From assembly GCA_013176395.1 (NCBI GenBank), contig JABMLP010000006.1, positions 124,001 to 188,000 of the forward strand: a stretch of DNA of 64,000 nucleotides. Direction: 5' to 3'. The notes below the pieces were generated by a model. The model was given only the letters and a program-made list of their open reading frames with translations. It searched no databases and was not told the origin of the DNA. Positions 36,702 through 49,467 of the stretch are shown here, one piece after another. The position numbers and the translations under genes were made by a program. The stretch is from Venturia oleaginea. Taxonomy: Eukaryota; Ascomycota; Dothideomycetes; Venturiales; Venturiaceae. Position 1 is the first letter of the stretch, and each line of letters begins with the position of its first letter.

Positions 36702-37735
36702 ATTGGGAGAAACAGTATACTTCCCTGAGAAAGGTATACGAAGATTCACATCGTTTTGGTGGGGTGTGACGATGATCATGGGGAGTATGGACGTTATGAA
36801 GGGGAAGATTAGGAATGAGGATGGAGGGGTATTGCGGATATGGTGCACTAGTCAAGGAGGGGGAGGGGTAGTGTGAAGGTAAAGGCCAAGTGCCTCCATC
36901 AGGAGGGTAGATATTTAAAGGAGGTTAATGGGTGAGATGGGATAGGTCCTGCGCGCAGATTTCTGGCTTACCACCGCCTTGCAACACAAAGCCCAGTGTA
37001 TAAAGTGGGCTAGCGGTTGGGAGAAATAGTCTAGCCACTCAAATCGGCGATACCGTGGCTACCACGAATTTGAAGAATTTGTGAGGGTGGACGATGGGGA
37101 GAAGTCGAGTTCAAGATGTGGGAGGACAATTGTGGTGAGGATGGATATTCCATCCATGTCCAACCCTGGGTACAGAACCAATTCATCACGACGCCAGCAT
37201 CGATACATGGACTATTATCGAAATGAGTTGTGCAATTGGCTCTAAAGCGTTGAAAGATCCCAGAATTAAATATTTAGATTGATCAATCTGGGTGGTGAGT
37301 TTTCGCTACTAGCGAATATATCGGATTGTAGGCATACATTGTAATGCTAGCAAATGAGATGAAGATGCTTCTAGGAGTTTGATCAGGAGGATGGAGGAGA
37401 TGTCAGCCTGGGCTTGCCTTATTATTATGACGAGGTCTTCCTGGGATACTAATGGAATCATGGGAAAAGTGTAGCCAATCCACGGAGGGGTAGCTTGATA
37501 TAATGAAATTTGAAATTGGTAAGATCTCAAATTGACGTCTTTTGCTGTCTGATGAGAAGTTTTCGTCCGGGTTGGTTCATTTTGGCTCCCGCGCATTTAG
37601 AATGCTATCAGCCTCTTTACTGTCGGGCGTGTAAGTCAAGGCTTTTCTCTCTATAAAGCTTCCTCCTATCCCATTCCCTCTTCACTCTTTCAACCACCAC
37701 CACAACAACAACCTTTTCTCTCACGAAGCAATACC
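36702..37735. other. Intergenic
   Basis: No recognisable gene or repeat. The last 100 bp before 37735 are pyrimidine-rich, resembling a leader of the following gene. Confidence 0.45.
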
Positions 37736-39168
37736 GATGAGTAAATCCTCTCTGGGCTTGCTCCATATCCCGTGCGCTCACACTCTCTCTCCCTCGCGAA
37801 TATGTTTGTTCACTATTTGGAAGCTCTAGTACCACCAGGAATACACCTGGATCATCATATCTACCGCTAAGAACCCCGCCGCTGGCCGGACTCGAGCGAA
37901 AACAGCACAGCAAGCTGTACCCGACAACATCCAAGAAATGAGAAAACAGCATCGAATCGAGCAAGACAGAAGCACAGCAAAGCTCCGCGCATGCGAAGAC
38001 GAGAATGATGCTTTGAGAATACAGACAGCTGGCCTGGAGAACGACAAGGAAAAGAATGATCAAGCCTTCAGCTATGAGAAGAACAGGGTCATTCTCCTCA
38101 CTGGGACTGTTGAGTAGTTACATCGCAAGGTCAATAAACTGGATGGAGAGAGCATCGACCTTGCTGCAGAGGTTAAGAGCAAGGAGTCCGAGATTAAGAG
38201 AACCCCAGAGTTGAAAAACGCAGTTGTAAACAAGGAGAAGGCGTTGAAGGAGTTCAACGTCAAGCTTACCACCGTCACCAAGGAGAAGGACCACTTGGCC
38301 AAACAGAACGCCACCTAGTCTAACGAGATCATCACTCTCACCAACAAAATGGACAACCCAGCAGCCTCCGATAAGACTGCCATGGACGCACTACAGGCCA
38401 ATCTCGATACTGAGATCTCCTCTCACCAGCTGACCAAGGACAATCTCAGAGCCATGCAAGATGATAGGGACAAGGAGAACACCGGAAGCAAGCGCATCGC
38501 CCAGGATCCCAAAAACGTGATAAGAGACAATACCCTCCTCAGAATGACTGTCCATGCCCTCCCTAAGCCTTACAGCTGCATTCAGTCTGGTCACGATCTC
38601 GATTCCGACATTGACCTTGTTATGGTCGGCGCTCCCATCGGTGGTCTCAAGCGCAAGGCTGCTGTTGTGGGCGACTCCCAGGATTTGAGTTGGATACCGA
38701 GCGTAAGAGAGAGGCTGTGTATTACGAGAAATGATTATTGGTATTCCTTTTGGGATGTCGAGAGTAAGTTATTTCTGTCCATCAATCCACATCCATTTAG
38801 TACTGACACTGTTTCTGACCTATCGTCTTTCGATTGTATAGAAGTGGCTTGAGGAAGCTTCACTTCGACGGATTCAATTCTTTAGAGAGATGTAGGTTTT
38901 GTTAAGCTGTGTGGTGCGTTGAGTGACTGACCTTTGCGATGTAGGAAATCCATTATTTCCGTTCTCTGTCCCAGGAACAGGAGTATTTGATCTACAGCGA
39001 GATGATTGGAGTGCATATATGAAGGTCTTGATTGCTCGGGGAAAATGTGTTCACCACTATAATTATTGGAATGAACGATATGAAGGACCGAAGATGGGAA
39101 AATCTCATAGACAGAACAAAACAGAAACACAACATACCTGCCGAAGCCAGTGCATTTCAAAACGATAA
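37736..39168 (+). pseudogene. Coiled-coil protein gene with two in-frame TAG stops
   Basis: From about 37868 to 38760 one frame reads as a long charged coiled coil (repeated Lys/Glu/Asn heptads). It is broken only by TAG at 38115-38117 and TAG at 38316-38318, which lie 201 nt apart in the same frame. Downstream, pieces such as KWLEEASLRRIQFFREM and NPLFPFSVPG, then WSAYMKVLIARGKC, look like the conserved end of a fungal protein, but the frames between them do not join cleanly. I infer a gene disabled by C-to-T changes (CAG to TAG). Stop-codon readthrough or missed introns are the alternatives. Exon structure outside the main frame is not settled. ATG AGTAAAT at 37737 is a possible start. Confidence 0.5.
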
Positions 39169-39196
39169 TGATAACCACACAGAACCCCAAGACCTT

Positions 39197-40938
39197 TCAC
39201 CACCCGTTCAAGGCCTTGAGCCTAACCTTCAAACCCCCCTTTGGCTTACTCGTAACACCTCCCTGAACCTTCAACACAAAATCCTTATCAGCAAACCCCA
39301 TCTCAAAACTCCCCGCCCAAGCAGCAAGCAGAGTAGCAAACTCCCCCTTGGCAAAATCCTTCCCAATACAACTCCTCGGCCCATGCAAAAAGCTTAGAAA
39401 GGAATAATTACTCTCTGCGCCCCCAGAATTCGTCTGACCGGGTTTAAGCCACCTCTCAGGATTAAACTCAACCGCGTCTTCGCCCCAGAGTTCTTTTGAG
39501 ACGTTGATGGCCCATGGAGAGAGGATGACGGTGGTGTTGGCGGGGATGGGGTTTCCGAGAATGGAGGTGTCATGGGCTGCGACGCGGAGGGTTAAGGGGA
39601 CGGAGGGGAGGAAACGGAGGACTTCGTTGCAGACAGCGTGGAGGTAGGAGATTTTATCTATTTCCGCTGCTGTGACTGTGGAGGTTGGGTCACCTATTGA
39701 TGGGAGGCCTTCACGGACAGCGGTCCGTAGTTTTGTTTGGATGTCCGGGTGGAGACAGAGCAGATAGACGGCCCATTGCATTGCCGACGCTGTTGTTTCA
39801 TGGCCTGCAGCTAGGAAAGTCATTAATTGATCGATTAGGTTTTCGTCTGTGAAACCGCCCGATTCGAGGGCGACGGCTAGGATATCTTTCCCGGATGCGT
39901 TGCCCTTTTCCATGGAGGAGCGTTTTTCGTCGATGAGCTGTTGGCAGACTCTGCGGATTAGTTTTCTGGCGTCGTCCATTTCTTTGTTGCGTTTTATGGG
40001 GAGATTTGTGAGGATGAAGGAGGGGAGGAAGAGGCCTGCTAGTCCGAGGAATTGGGCTGAACGATTTGGTGTGAAGATGGTGCGGTAGCATAGGTTCAGT
40101 TCGCTCTCTGGGTTTTGGATTGCGTTGAAGTCGTGGCCCATGCCTGCTACTCCTATAATATCTAAGGTTACTCGACTAGCCCAACTGCTTATTTCTAGAA
40201 TAGAAGAGTCGTCTTTCTCGGAGGTTGGGTTTTCTTTGATGGCGAGAGTCATGGCTTTTGTGACTTCACGAGACTTGGACCAGAAGGTGGAGTACAAGTC
40301 TTTGATATGGCGGTAGGAGAAGGCAGGCATGAGAAGTTTGCGCTGTCGCTTGTGCTCGTCGCCTTCGGCCAGGAGGATTCCAACACCGAGAAGACGAGCA
40401 AGACCGGCCCTGAATTGAGCTGGTTTGATGAAATCATAGTTCTTTGTCACAAGAACTTCTCCAAGTGCTTTGGGCGAGGTGAGCAGAATTCGTTCGGCGT
40501 TGAAGGCGTGGGTATATCGTATCAGACCGTTGTTAGGCACTGTAGCGAACCATTCTCGCATAGGCTCTCCATTGCTGTCTTTCATGATCTTCCAGAATTG
40601 GCCCATGAAGAAGGAGCCACCCTGTTCAAGAGTGATTAGGGCGTGATACTGCTGACTGCATCTCACATTGAATTTACCTGTGGCTGTGGAAGAGTCCTCA
40701 GCGGACTCAGAAATTTGGGCCATATCACAACTTTCCAGGTCAAGAAGGCAAGGAGCTGGCCAAACAGCAGTATCAAAAAGTTGGCCATGAAGGAACTGGA
40801 GGGGGCATATTGAGTTGCGACGCGAGCCAGAAGGACAGATGCAGCCGTCGATGATAGGAAGATGCTCGGGACATTGACACGCAGTAGCGAGACATTGACA
40901 CGCAGTAGCGGGACATTGGCACGCAGTAACGAAGCCAT
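39197..40938 (-). CDS. Cytochrome P450 monooxygenase
   Basis: This is an endoplasmic-reticulum heme-thiolate monooxygenase. Exons are 40938-40678 and 40621-39197, with a 56-nt intron, giving 561 residues from the first ATG. An alternative start at 40788 (MANFLILLFGQLLAFLTW) gives a more usual 511 residues with the membrane anchor at the very N-terminus. Features include the oxygen-binding helix LAAGHETTA, the ExxR pair in EVLR, PERW, and the heme loop FLHGPRSCIG with the axial cysteine near 505 of the long form. The extra 50 residues before the anchor come from a 21-bp minisatellite that repeats LLRVNV. No partner biosynthetic enzyme adjoins it, so the substrate is unknown. Confidence 0.9.
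40870..40932. repeat. 21-bp minisatellite, three units
   Basis: Three successive 21-bp units (GACATTGACACGCAGTAGCG type) with few differences lie in the 5' coding end of the P450. Because 21 is divisible by three, unit number can change without a frameshift. Confidence 0.85.
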
Positions 40939-43900
40939 TGTATGGGAGTACCTGTGTACATGGGAGAGCAGCTTGTTGTAGGAGGTGGTAGTAGTGATAT
41001 CTCTGACGACGCCAGACGCCACAGCACACTGGCACACCCCACACCCCACACACCTGTCGGAATCGGCTCGCGGACTTCATAAATGCAATCACCATCTGTG
41101 GCGTCCTTTGCGTCGCATTGCACCGAGCCGAGGCAGTCGATGCTTGCGCGAACATGCTCCAAGTGACGCTGGAGGGTAGAGTTCGTGAGTGATGCCTTTG
41201 CCCAGGGGTATCCCCCTAGACCTGTGGAGGCTCCTCCCATGTCCGCAAACCGTCCCATGGAACGAACAAACATCCACCGACCTCGTCCCTCCATCCTCCA
41301 CCGCCGCCTCTGTAGAATACGACTTCCGCCATATCAGATATACACTCAGTTGAAACCTTTGGTTTCAGAAAACTCTCTATTCTGTCAAGCTTGACCGGCA
41401 GTTGAACTCAGCTTCACCCCATACCCGCCTACGAGAAGCAGATCAAGACAACTATTTCTCCGACCATCGAGCGATACGCCCTACGCCCGCCGTCCTCACC
41501 CGCGATACTTGCAACCAAGAAGCAGACCCGGATCAACGCAATGATCACGGCACCCCTTCGAAAAATAGGGAGAGGAGCTGGAATTTTTCAAAGGCCATGG
41601 AACCCGTCTGGGCCTCTGTATTTGTGTCGAGATCCCCTAGACTATTTACTATCTTTTCAGTCCCGTGGAATAAATGGCAAAGTACAATCTTGCTGAGGGT
41701 CCGATCTGGGCGCCGATGCCTACCTACTCTATCGAGAAGACAACCAGCAAGCCCTGTCAGGCTGCACCAATAAAGTACCCAAATAAGGACGCGAAAGACA
41801 TGATTGACACGAGAAATGTTTATTGCTGGGCAATGAGCAAGTTGATAGACGAAAGGAACAGGGTACTGATCGAGCACCCATCTCTGAGATCGGGCTTTGC
41901 CGAACCCATCTAGGGACTTGGATTTCTTTCAAACCATTCTTCACAAGGGCAGTAGCTTGTGTTTCTATCGTAGAACCCGATCGTCACAGACCTCGACAGC
42001 TCAAAAACATTTGTAAAGTGGAAAGAGCTGGGATGGATAAGGGGAACGATATACAAGGCGTGTGGGCTGATTCTGTAACAAAGTCAGACCTTGTCCGGAA
42101 AGAAAAGATTCGTATTCCTGCTCGTGCAGGCTTTGAAAATTCGAGAAAAGACATGAGCGGGAGGAAAAATTAAGAGCTGGGACTTGTAAAGAATGAGGAC
42201 AGATGCGGAATAGTAATCCACATGTCATTGGACTTGGATTTGAGAACGAGGTATATGGGGATGAATCCCAAGTTGGCAGGCTGCGGACGATGCGCTTCGC
42301 CATTCCATTGCCTCGGTTTCCTCTGAGACCAGTCACTCAAGAACTCGCTGTAGTTGACGAAATCTCTGGTCAAGTTGTTCGACCGGTATTCATCCGATGC
42401 GGCCCCCTTCGGCAGGGTTCGACTCCATGTCCATTCCAATTCCGCGAGTTACGATGTTTCGTCAAAGTCATGCGCCCTTGGTCTGCGGTTCCAAGAGGCC
42501 TTGGTAGACACTGTTTTCGACACGGTGGGAATTCGGGGAGATGCAGATCGACCAGAGTTTGGTGGTTTAGGCAGAGCGGCGTGGTTTAAAGGACGAGCTT
42601 TCAAAGACGACTATATGTCCACCCTGCTACATTTCAGCATCAGGCCCACGTTCGCATGCTACTACAGCCATGACTGTAATCCCGACACGCCAACTCGTGC
42701 GTTGTGAGCGATCGACTAATTTTTCGAGCTGTTGTCCAATTCCTTGCGTTCCAATGGTCTCGATTTGACTGAAAGGAATGTGTTTGAGAACGCCTGCTTG
42801 GACACCTGTACAGATGGCGTGAAGAGGACCGAACTGAGGTCGCCCCGGTACCTCGGTATGAAGAGCCACTCGTCGTTTGAACCTACAGGAGATGGTAGAG
42901 GAGTACATCATAGTCCCAGAGATACGATTGTGCTGCTTTTCGGGAGGCCTTGTTGAAACAGTAGACGTGCCTTGGATTCCTCCTCTCAATGGAAACGGCA
43001 TGGGATGTCGACGAGTGTCACTGCCCTGCTCTGATTGCCAGTAGCCTTTACAATTGGTTGTTTCTGCCTGTTCCCACGATGTTCAAGGTCTTCAAGATTT
43101 CCCTTTTACCGTGTGTCAGTTCGAGATACGCGTTCGGAAACAGCTGGGTTCTTGTCTTGGTCCAGACGATTGAAGCAGCCATTGGCAGTCACATCTCTTG
43201 TTGTACTGCTCCCGTACCCCTTGTTGCTCTTCTCGGAATGTATACCGTTCTTGCTAGACGTGTCTGCGATGTTGTAGTTTGGTAGGATGGTTTTGAGGGG
43301 AGAGGGAGGCGCGATATTTAATCTTCATCGAGTTCTGAGTCTTCGGTGTGATGGGGAATCGCGTTGTCACGCGTGGAGAGGCCTTGTCAAGCCGAAGGTG
43401 GAGCCGCAGATTGCCATTCATCCAAAGTCGGGCTTCGATGGAATGTTGATGGAGGTCCATGGAGTGCGTTTTGAGGAGTCTCTGGCTGTCGGGCATTGTT
43501 TCAACACTTGTTACGATGTCAAGGTCCCTCTGGACATCATCTGCTACTCGTCCTCGTCTACCAGGAAGAGACGTTGCTCAATTTTACTGAGGAGCCCCGA
43601 AGTCTATGCAGATTGCCCAACCTCATTACCTCTCGCCGACAGACTGATCGCTCCTCTGCCTTCCGGCTTGGGAGATCAAAGCTTCACCTTCACCTCTCCA
43701 CTTTGAGTAAGAAGAGACATAGCTTCAAGGCCTTCCTGGGGCTTTGACTGGCATGAATATATACTGTACTTCATCACCTCCTGCTTTGCCCCTCTTTCGT
43801 GGTGAAATTCCAGCTCTGCGTCGTCGGCTTGACTCGCCTTAAGCCTCACGATTGTCCTCGGCTCCTTGCCCAGCCGAGTCTCGGGACACTGTATTTTCGA

Positions 43901-44160
43901 ATGGTGTCTTGGAGTATTCTTGCAACGATTTGAGTGGCCACAAAGAGTGAAAACACTCCCGCATGATCCAAACTCATGCCGTGAAGGCCCGGCCGTGAGA
44001 CCACTCACCCGGGCAACGTGGTGTTCCCAATCCCTCTCCGCGCCCTTATATTCTTCTTCGCTTCCGCCTCAGCATCGCAACATCTCCACCTCTCAACAAC
44101 TTTGCTTCATCAAACTTTATTTACAATCACCGCATCAAACTCCAGCGGGCATCGTTAACG
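40939..44160. other. Long region without a supported gene
   Basis: This 3.2-kb stretch has many overlapping frames of 70-125 codons on both strands and none is recognisable. The minus-strand frames between 42170 and 43001 have fairly balanced composition and could be remnants of a gene, but I could not assemble them into a consistent exon chain. The last 100 bp are the leader of the following gene. Confidence 0.4.
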
Positions 44161-46582
44161 ATGGCTCCCCTTAAGCTAATGGCCCTGAGAGCTAGCGATA
44201 CTGGTCTTCCATGGAAGTAAGTACTCTCTCACCACGCCGACTCGTTTCGCGATGCCCTTTCGCAACACCAGCCTGCATCGTAAATCGTCCGCCACATTCA
44301 CTTCCGCTCTGCTCTTGAGCCTCACATCAAGTGCAAGCTTATCCGCGTGCCAACTGAATACCTCGTACGCAGTTCTAACCATATATCAGTACCGGTATCG
44401 TCCACACACAACTATGCAGCAGTTGTTCAAAGAAGAGCGAAGTCATGTACCGTCGATGCGCAGACTGCAATCACGCAATGTGTACGGATTGCTTCAACAA
44501 GGAGGGTATGCAGCACCAAGGTGTCTGCAGATCCGCTCAACGATGGTTTCCAACACTGGCACAAGAACAAGAGATTCTCGCTGAACATGGCGCCCGAGCA
44601 CCGGATCGGCGGCCATCGAGTCTTCCGGAGCCCGCTGGCCACCGCGAAGACTGGAGAAACTGGGGCACAGGTATGTATTGCTCTTCATGTGATCAGTACG
44701 GCATGCTGACACAACTCCATAGCTTCAGCCTTGACTGCAACTTCTCCCTTTGCTGCAGCCTCAGCCGCGCTAGGTAATTTCTGTCCTAAAGCACTTCATT
44801 GCGCTATACTGACCCATTTCAACAGCATCGACCTCAGCTTCTGCTACTCCATCGACGCCATCGCGCAGCGCTTTAGCTGGTGGCCCTCCTCCAGCCAGTC
44901 TCACTGGATCAAGTCCAATAATGGGCATACCCATCCTCAACAAGCCGAAGAATTGGCGCGATCCGCCCGTGAAGAAAAAGCGAAAGGCAAAAGAAGAGGC
45001 AGAGTCATCACCCGCACCAGTTGTCAGTCGCAGAAAGATTACCGATACGCAGTCCGTACCTGTAGCAAAGCCGGCGCCTGTAGCTGCGCCACTTACATTT
45101 GGACTTACACCAGGTGGTCTGCAGCCACCTGCAACTAAACAGGTTGTAAGGAAGGTATCTGTTTCCAAGGCCTCCATTACCGCTAAGACAGCTGCTTCTA
45201 CAAAGGCATCTGCCTCCACCAAGGCGCCTGCTTCTACCAAGACGCCTACTTCTACCAAAGCGCCCAGTGTTGCCAAGAATCAAATTGGTCTAAATTTCTG
45301 CGAATCTGACTCTGAAGACTCAGCCGCTTTCTTTCGAGGAGTGACAAAGTCTCCCAGCAACAAGCGGTCTAGTCTTTCGAAACAAGAAAGATCTGCTCAG
45401 TCTGACTCTCAAGAGCGAGGCCAGCGCGTTAAGGATGACAAGGAGCTGCCTTCTGGGCTTCGTAAATCATCAAAGCCTGCCAACAACGAGGTGTCCAGCC
45501 TATCGACAAAAGAGAAGTCTCGCCAATCTACAGCGCAGAACGATCCGGCCAGGCGCGTCAGTTTCAATGACGAGGTGTTTTATTCATCGGGCGGACCATC
45601 AAAGGCCAAGCCACAAGACCAGGCCTCTTCTCCAGCTCGAAAGAAGTCGAGTCTCTCCATATCTGATACCGCAGAGCAAGACGAGGCAGTTATTGAGGAA
45701 TCGAACGAGCGCAGCCAGCCATTCGTTGCAGAGCAAGACGTGGCAGTCATCGAGGAATCGGATGAGCGCGGCCAGCCACACGTTGAGGTGTTTAACGCGA
45801 ATGGCTGGCCACTGAATCGCAAGGGGCCACTCTTTGGGCTCGATACGTCGTTTCTACCACCGCATCGCAGGAGTCTGCCAGGAGGCTCTACGATGGCATT
45901 TCAAACCCCGGCACCCGCCCCCAAGTTCAATGCACGCGATAAGGCGTATGCTGACGCTACACGCAAGGCCAACGTGCCAGTCACTCGTTGGTCCAGAGAG
46001 CGTAACGAACGACTAGCCCGTGAATCCAACGAGCGTAACGAGCGACTAGCCCGTGAATTCGACGAGCGCGCCCAGCTATTTGCCAAGACGCGTCGCGAGC
46101 GTGGCCCCTACTCTCAAAGCATGGAAACTGGCACCTCTGATGTCAATCGACTCGGACCCTCTTCTCACGCACGCACTGAGAATGTCGTACAGAACTTCCA
46201 TAAGGTCACCGCAGCCAGCGGCGTGATCACGTTGGATGTGCGCGGTATCGATATTTTGCGAATCAAGACCGGACCCGGCTTCTACATACGCACTGATGAC
46301 TCTGGAAAGAAGGCAGTCCTGCCAGCTCAGATGTTCTACCAGTGGCTCGGCGCGGGTACGGCTACTCTGCATCAGGAGTTCATCCTCCACATCGACGATG
46401 ACAAGAACCCACAGCAGGAACTGATTGCCACCCGCGATGTCCCTACAAACGGAACGTTTGAGGGCCGCGAAATAAACAATGAGAAGATGAGTGACGTGCA
46501 GAGCGCCATCACCTCTGCCCAACCTCGACGACGTTCTGCGCGGATTTCCAAGCCCGCTGTTGTCCTAGAGAAGGCTGTCTAG
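44161..46582 (+). CDS. Unknown protein with N-terminal Cys/His zinc-binding-like cluster
   Basis: The predicted protein has 714 residues in four exons: 44161-44216, 44390-44670, 44723-44773 and 44826-46582. All junctions keep phase. Residues 28-65 form C28-x2-C31-x10-C42-x2-C45-x4-C50-x2-C53-x7-H61-x3-C65, a pattern like small cross-brace zinc fingers (ZZ or HIT type) without matching one exactly. The middle is disordered and basic, with internal repeats: STKAPAS-like units near 45200-45270, a 19-residue AEQD...ERxQPxV unit twice near 45674-45785, and RNERLARE units near 46006-46060. A folded-looking segment near the C-terminus (VITLDVRGIDILRIKTGPGF and beyond) is followed by an RRRSARISKP basic end. 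Probably nuclear; function unknown. The full chain of exons was read by eye only. Confidence 0.68.
45674..45785 (+). repeat. In-frame 57-nt duplication in coding sequence
   Basis: Two adjacent copies encode AEQDEAVIEESNERSQPFV and AEQDVAVIEESDERGQPHV-like units within the unknown zinc-binding-like protein. They differ at a few residues, so the duplication is not very recent. Confidence 0.75.
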
Positions 46583-49467
46583 GCATGACTAGACTTGGTG
46601 GATGATTGGATTTGCGGGTGAGGGATGGATGCGTGCTGGATAGCCTTGAGTTTCCGGCGTGGATGGGATGATTGGGGGGTGTTTTGGCTGGCGATCTGGA
46701 CTTTCTTGTGTGCTTTTTTAGTTTTATGATGAGAGGAGACGTCTTCGGACTGATTCTTGCTGCCTCCTTTTTGAGGCGAGTCGTTTGAGAAGACTGTTAT
46801 GAGTGTATTAATAGTAGTAGACAGTGAATATGCTTTTCTTGGTGTCGCACTGTTCTTGTTGGGTGTAATTTTGTGGTTGGGAAGTAGGTGAAGAGATGAG
46901 TTGAAGTGAAATTGAATCTCAAAGTAAGGATAACTCTATATTGATTCGATTCAGCTTGAGATAGTTGTGTGGGTGCGTTATAGGTGAAATAACAGGCTTG
47001 TCTAGAGGTTGATCGTATTGTTGGGATACAGTCACTCGAAATTGATTGTCGGCAAGCTCATCTGAAGGTCAATCGCATTGTTGAGATACTGGAGGTGATG
47101 TTCATTCCTGAGTTCTTGAAAGATATCAAAAGTCTACAATGAGGCTTGAATCTGACATCGGGGGCTTTATGACTGTACAATGTATGAAATGTATCTTACC
47201 TTACTATTCTTGCGTAGGTAGTTATGGGATCTGAGATTTACCCTGTAAGCACGACAGTGAGATGTGTTAATTCTTCGACTTTGTATATAGTCATTGATTC
47301 CTTTACGAGTGTTGATTGGGCTTGAATCTGTGGTTGTTCTTAAGTTGGATTGGGTTAGTAGATCGGATATCTTGTAATCTTGCTTGAATGATAATGAGAA
47401 TGAGGGATGAGCTTTGGGTTTTGGATTTTTTTTAGTTAGGCTGATGTGGAAGAAGAAGGTAGATCTTCACTATGAAAACCTGTAATCTTCAGATCTCTAA
47501 TACAAAATATCGTGATATGCATGAATTTTGTGGTCAAATCTTGGAGAGGTCGTGTTTCCTGAGCGTGGTGAAGAACCGATCTAAGTGTTGATGCCGCACG
47601 TCGCACCCTTTTGTGTTGACGACCATATCTGAAGCCAGTGTTATTAAAACATCATCCTCCTTTATATGCCCTTTCCTATATCCAAGCTCTTTCTTCTCAT
47701 CGGAATCGTTCTCAGAGCAGAATCACAATGACCGACCATTCCAAGAAATTGACACATGTCAAGTCCACTGGCGATCCAAAGGCAGTCTTGGGTCAATCCA
47801 AACTCCAATCTGTTCCTCCCTACTGATCGCTCACTCGCACTGGAGCAAAGTCCGAGAACCTTCCATCCTTGACTCGCCAATCCACCCTTTTACGATCCCC
47901 ATCGTCAATCAATCGGGCGGTACAGAGGATCAGTTTCCAGAACCCAACACAATAATTCGCAAAAATCATGTTGGAAAACCGGCACTAGGCCAAAGTCCAT
48001 TTGCGAGTCTTGCTAGTGCCGTTCGAGCACCATGGGCGGCACAGAATGGGCAAATAAGCAAAAGCTAGTGTTGAGATTGGCCGCGAATTCAACAGTCTCC
48101 GGATGAACCAGTTCCCTTATTTTATGTCCCACATCCACCACTTTCTTCGAAAAGAAGGCGCAAGGAGGCGGGATTGTAGGCGGGAAATGGCCTCCGGTCT
48201 CACTACCCAGGCGCCAGGGGCACAGGACTACACGGAGAAGGAAGGACTTCCGCAGGGAGTGATTGAGCAAGATTTCCCACGCCTCAGAAGGACTGAATCA
48301 ATCCATCCAGACTGATCACCATTCGCAAATGCCGCTCAGTTCAAAAAGGACGTCAAGAATCTAGTATCATGAGGGACAATTGCGAAACAAAGGACAGGCC
48401 ATTATCCAAGCTTCTTCTCGATCGACTTCTCGAGTCAAGCCCGCGAGGCCCGCTCATAAAACTAGCATCAGAAGTGATAGTATTCCGCCAGCCAGCTTAG
48501 ATCAATTCATCGTTCGCAACCACGGCTCAGGGTAGGAAGGATCTTAAGAATACCAGAATCTGGGGCGGGAAATGGGAGACGATGGATAACTCACTAGCGA
48601 AACTGGTAAACAATGCCAGTACTCGGGCCGCATGGCTTCGTCCAGCAAACAACGCACCAATCAAACGACCTCAAGAACATGGCCCCGATGTGCCTACGGT
48701 CCTTGTCAAGCAGTTGACTTCACCTAAACAGACCTGTGCCAACTGTTCTATAGTGCATTGGAAGATCCACAAAGAGGAGTGCACAATGCCGATAAAACCT
48801 CCAAAACCCCAAGTGCCGAAAGTGGTGGCACGTTTACAGGGATGAAGAGACAGAAACTGGAAGAGGTCGCTTCGAGTTTGGAAAATCTTTGCGGTCGTGC
48901 AAGTAGTTCTGTTTCACAATGCGTGGAAGAGAAAGACCAAAGGACCACGACCGTCGCCTTCTCCAAGAGTTCAGACACAACGGTCTGAAGAGGTGATATC
49001 CGTGTCGGAGCCGAGATCCAGAGGAGTGATCGTCCAGGAAGGTGCCAACATATATTCGGAAGGTACAGCTGGAAGAAACGATTAGGAACTTACTCAAGCA
49101 GCCTAAAAGGTCGGTTTTAATAGTACGGCGGAATTAACATGCTTCTTTGCGCAAATATTTTCATCTCTGATGAACAGGAGGTAAATTTTTCATGGCTGGC
49201 TTGGTGCCGTCTCAATTAGGAACCTCAATCAGTGAGATAAAATGAAATCAACATAACTATTTCAGCAATCTGGGAGAGCCGTTCAAACGCAGAAATGGCA
49301 GAGCCGAACATTGAGACAGCGACATGGCAGGTTAGAAAAACGGGAGAAAGTTAGTAGGATTTGCAATAGATTCATAGCCCTCACCCTGAATCCGTCGGTA
49401 TGTAAGATAGCACTTCCCGCTCCCATGTGTAACTGTGTTCCTGCAAGTCCACAATGAGGATCCTCTT
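46583..49467. other. Gene-poor accessory DNA
   Basis: No gene is supported over 2.9 kb. Frames are short. At about 48726-48783 (+) a segment reads CANCSIVHWKIHKEEC, like the second half of a MYND finger, without the first half. The first part (46600-47560) is T-rich with no frames of note. Confidence 0.4.
48582..48845 (+). pseudogene. Possible MYND zinc-finger remnant
   Basis: An 87-codon frame contains CANCSIVHWKIHKEEC. In MYND fingers the second half reads C-x3-CQ-x2-HW-x2-H-x3-C, and the HW-x2-H-x3-C part is kept here. The N-terminal metal-binding half is absent and the cysteine spacing is short by one. I read it as a decayed or partial copy; it could also be chance. Confidence 0.25.

Noticed and set aside
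42170..43001. Minus-strand frames as a spliced gene
   Set aside because: Composition is acceptable but no set of GT-AG junctions gave a continuous protein with recognisable motifs.
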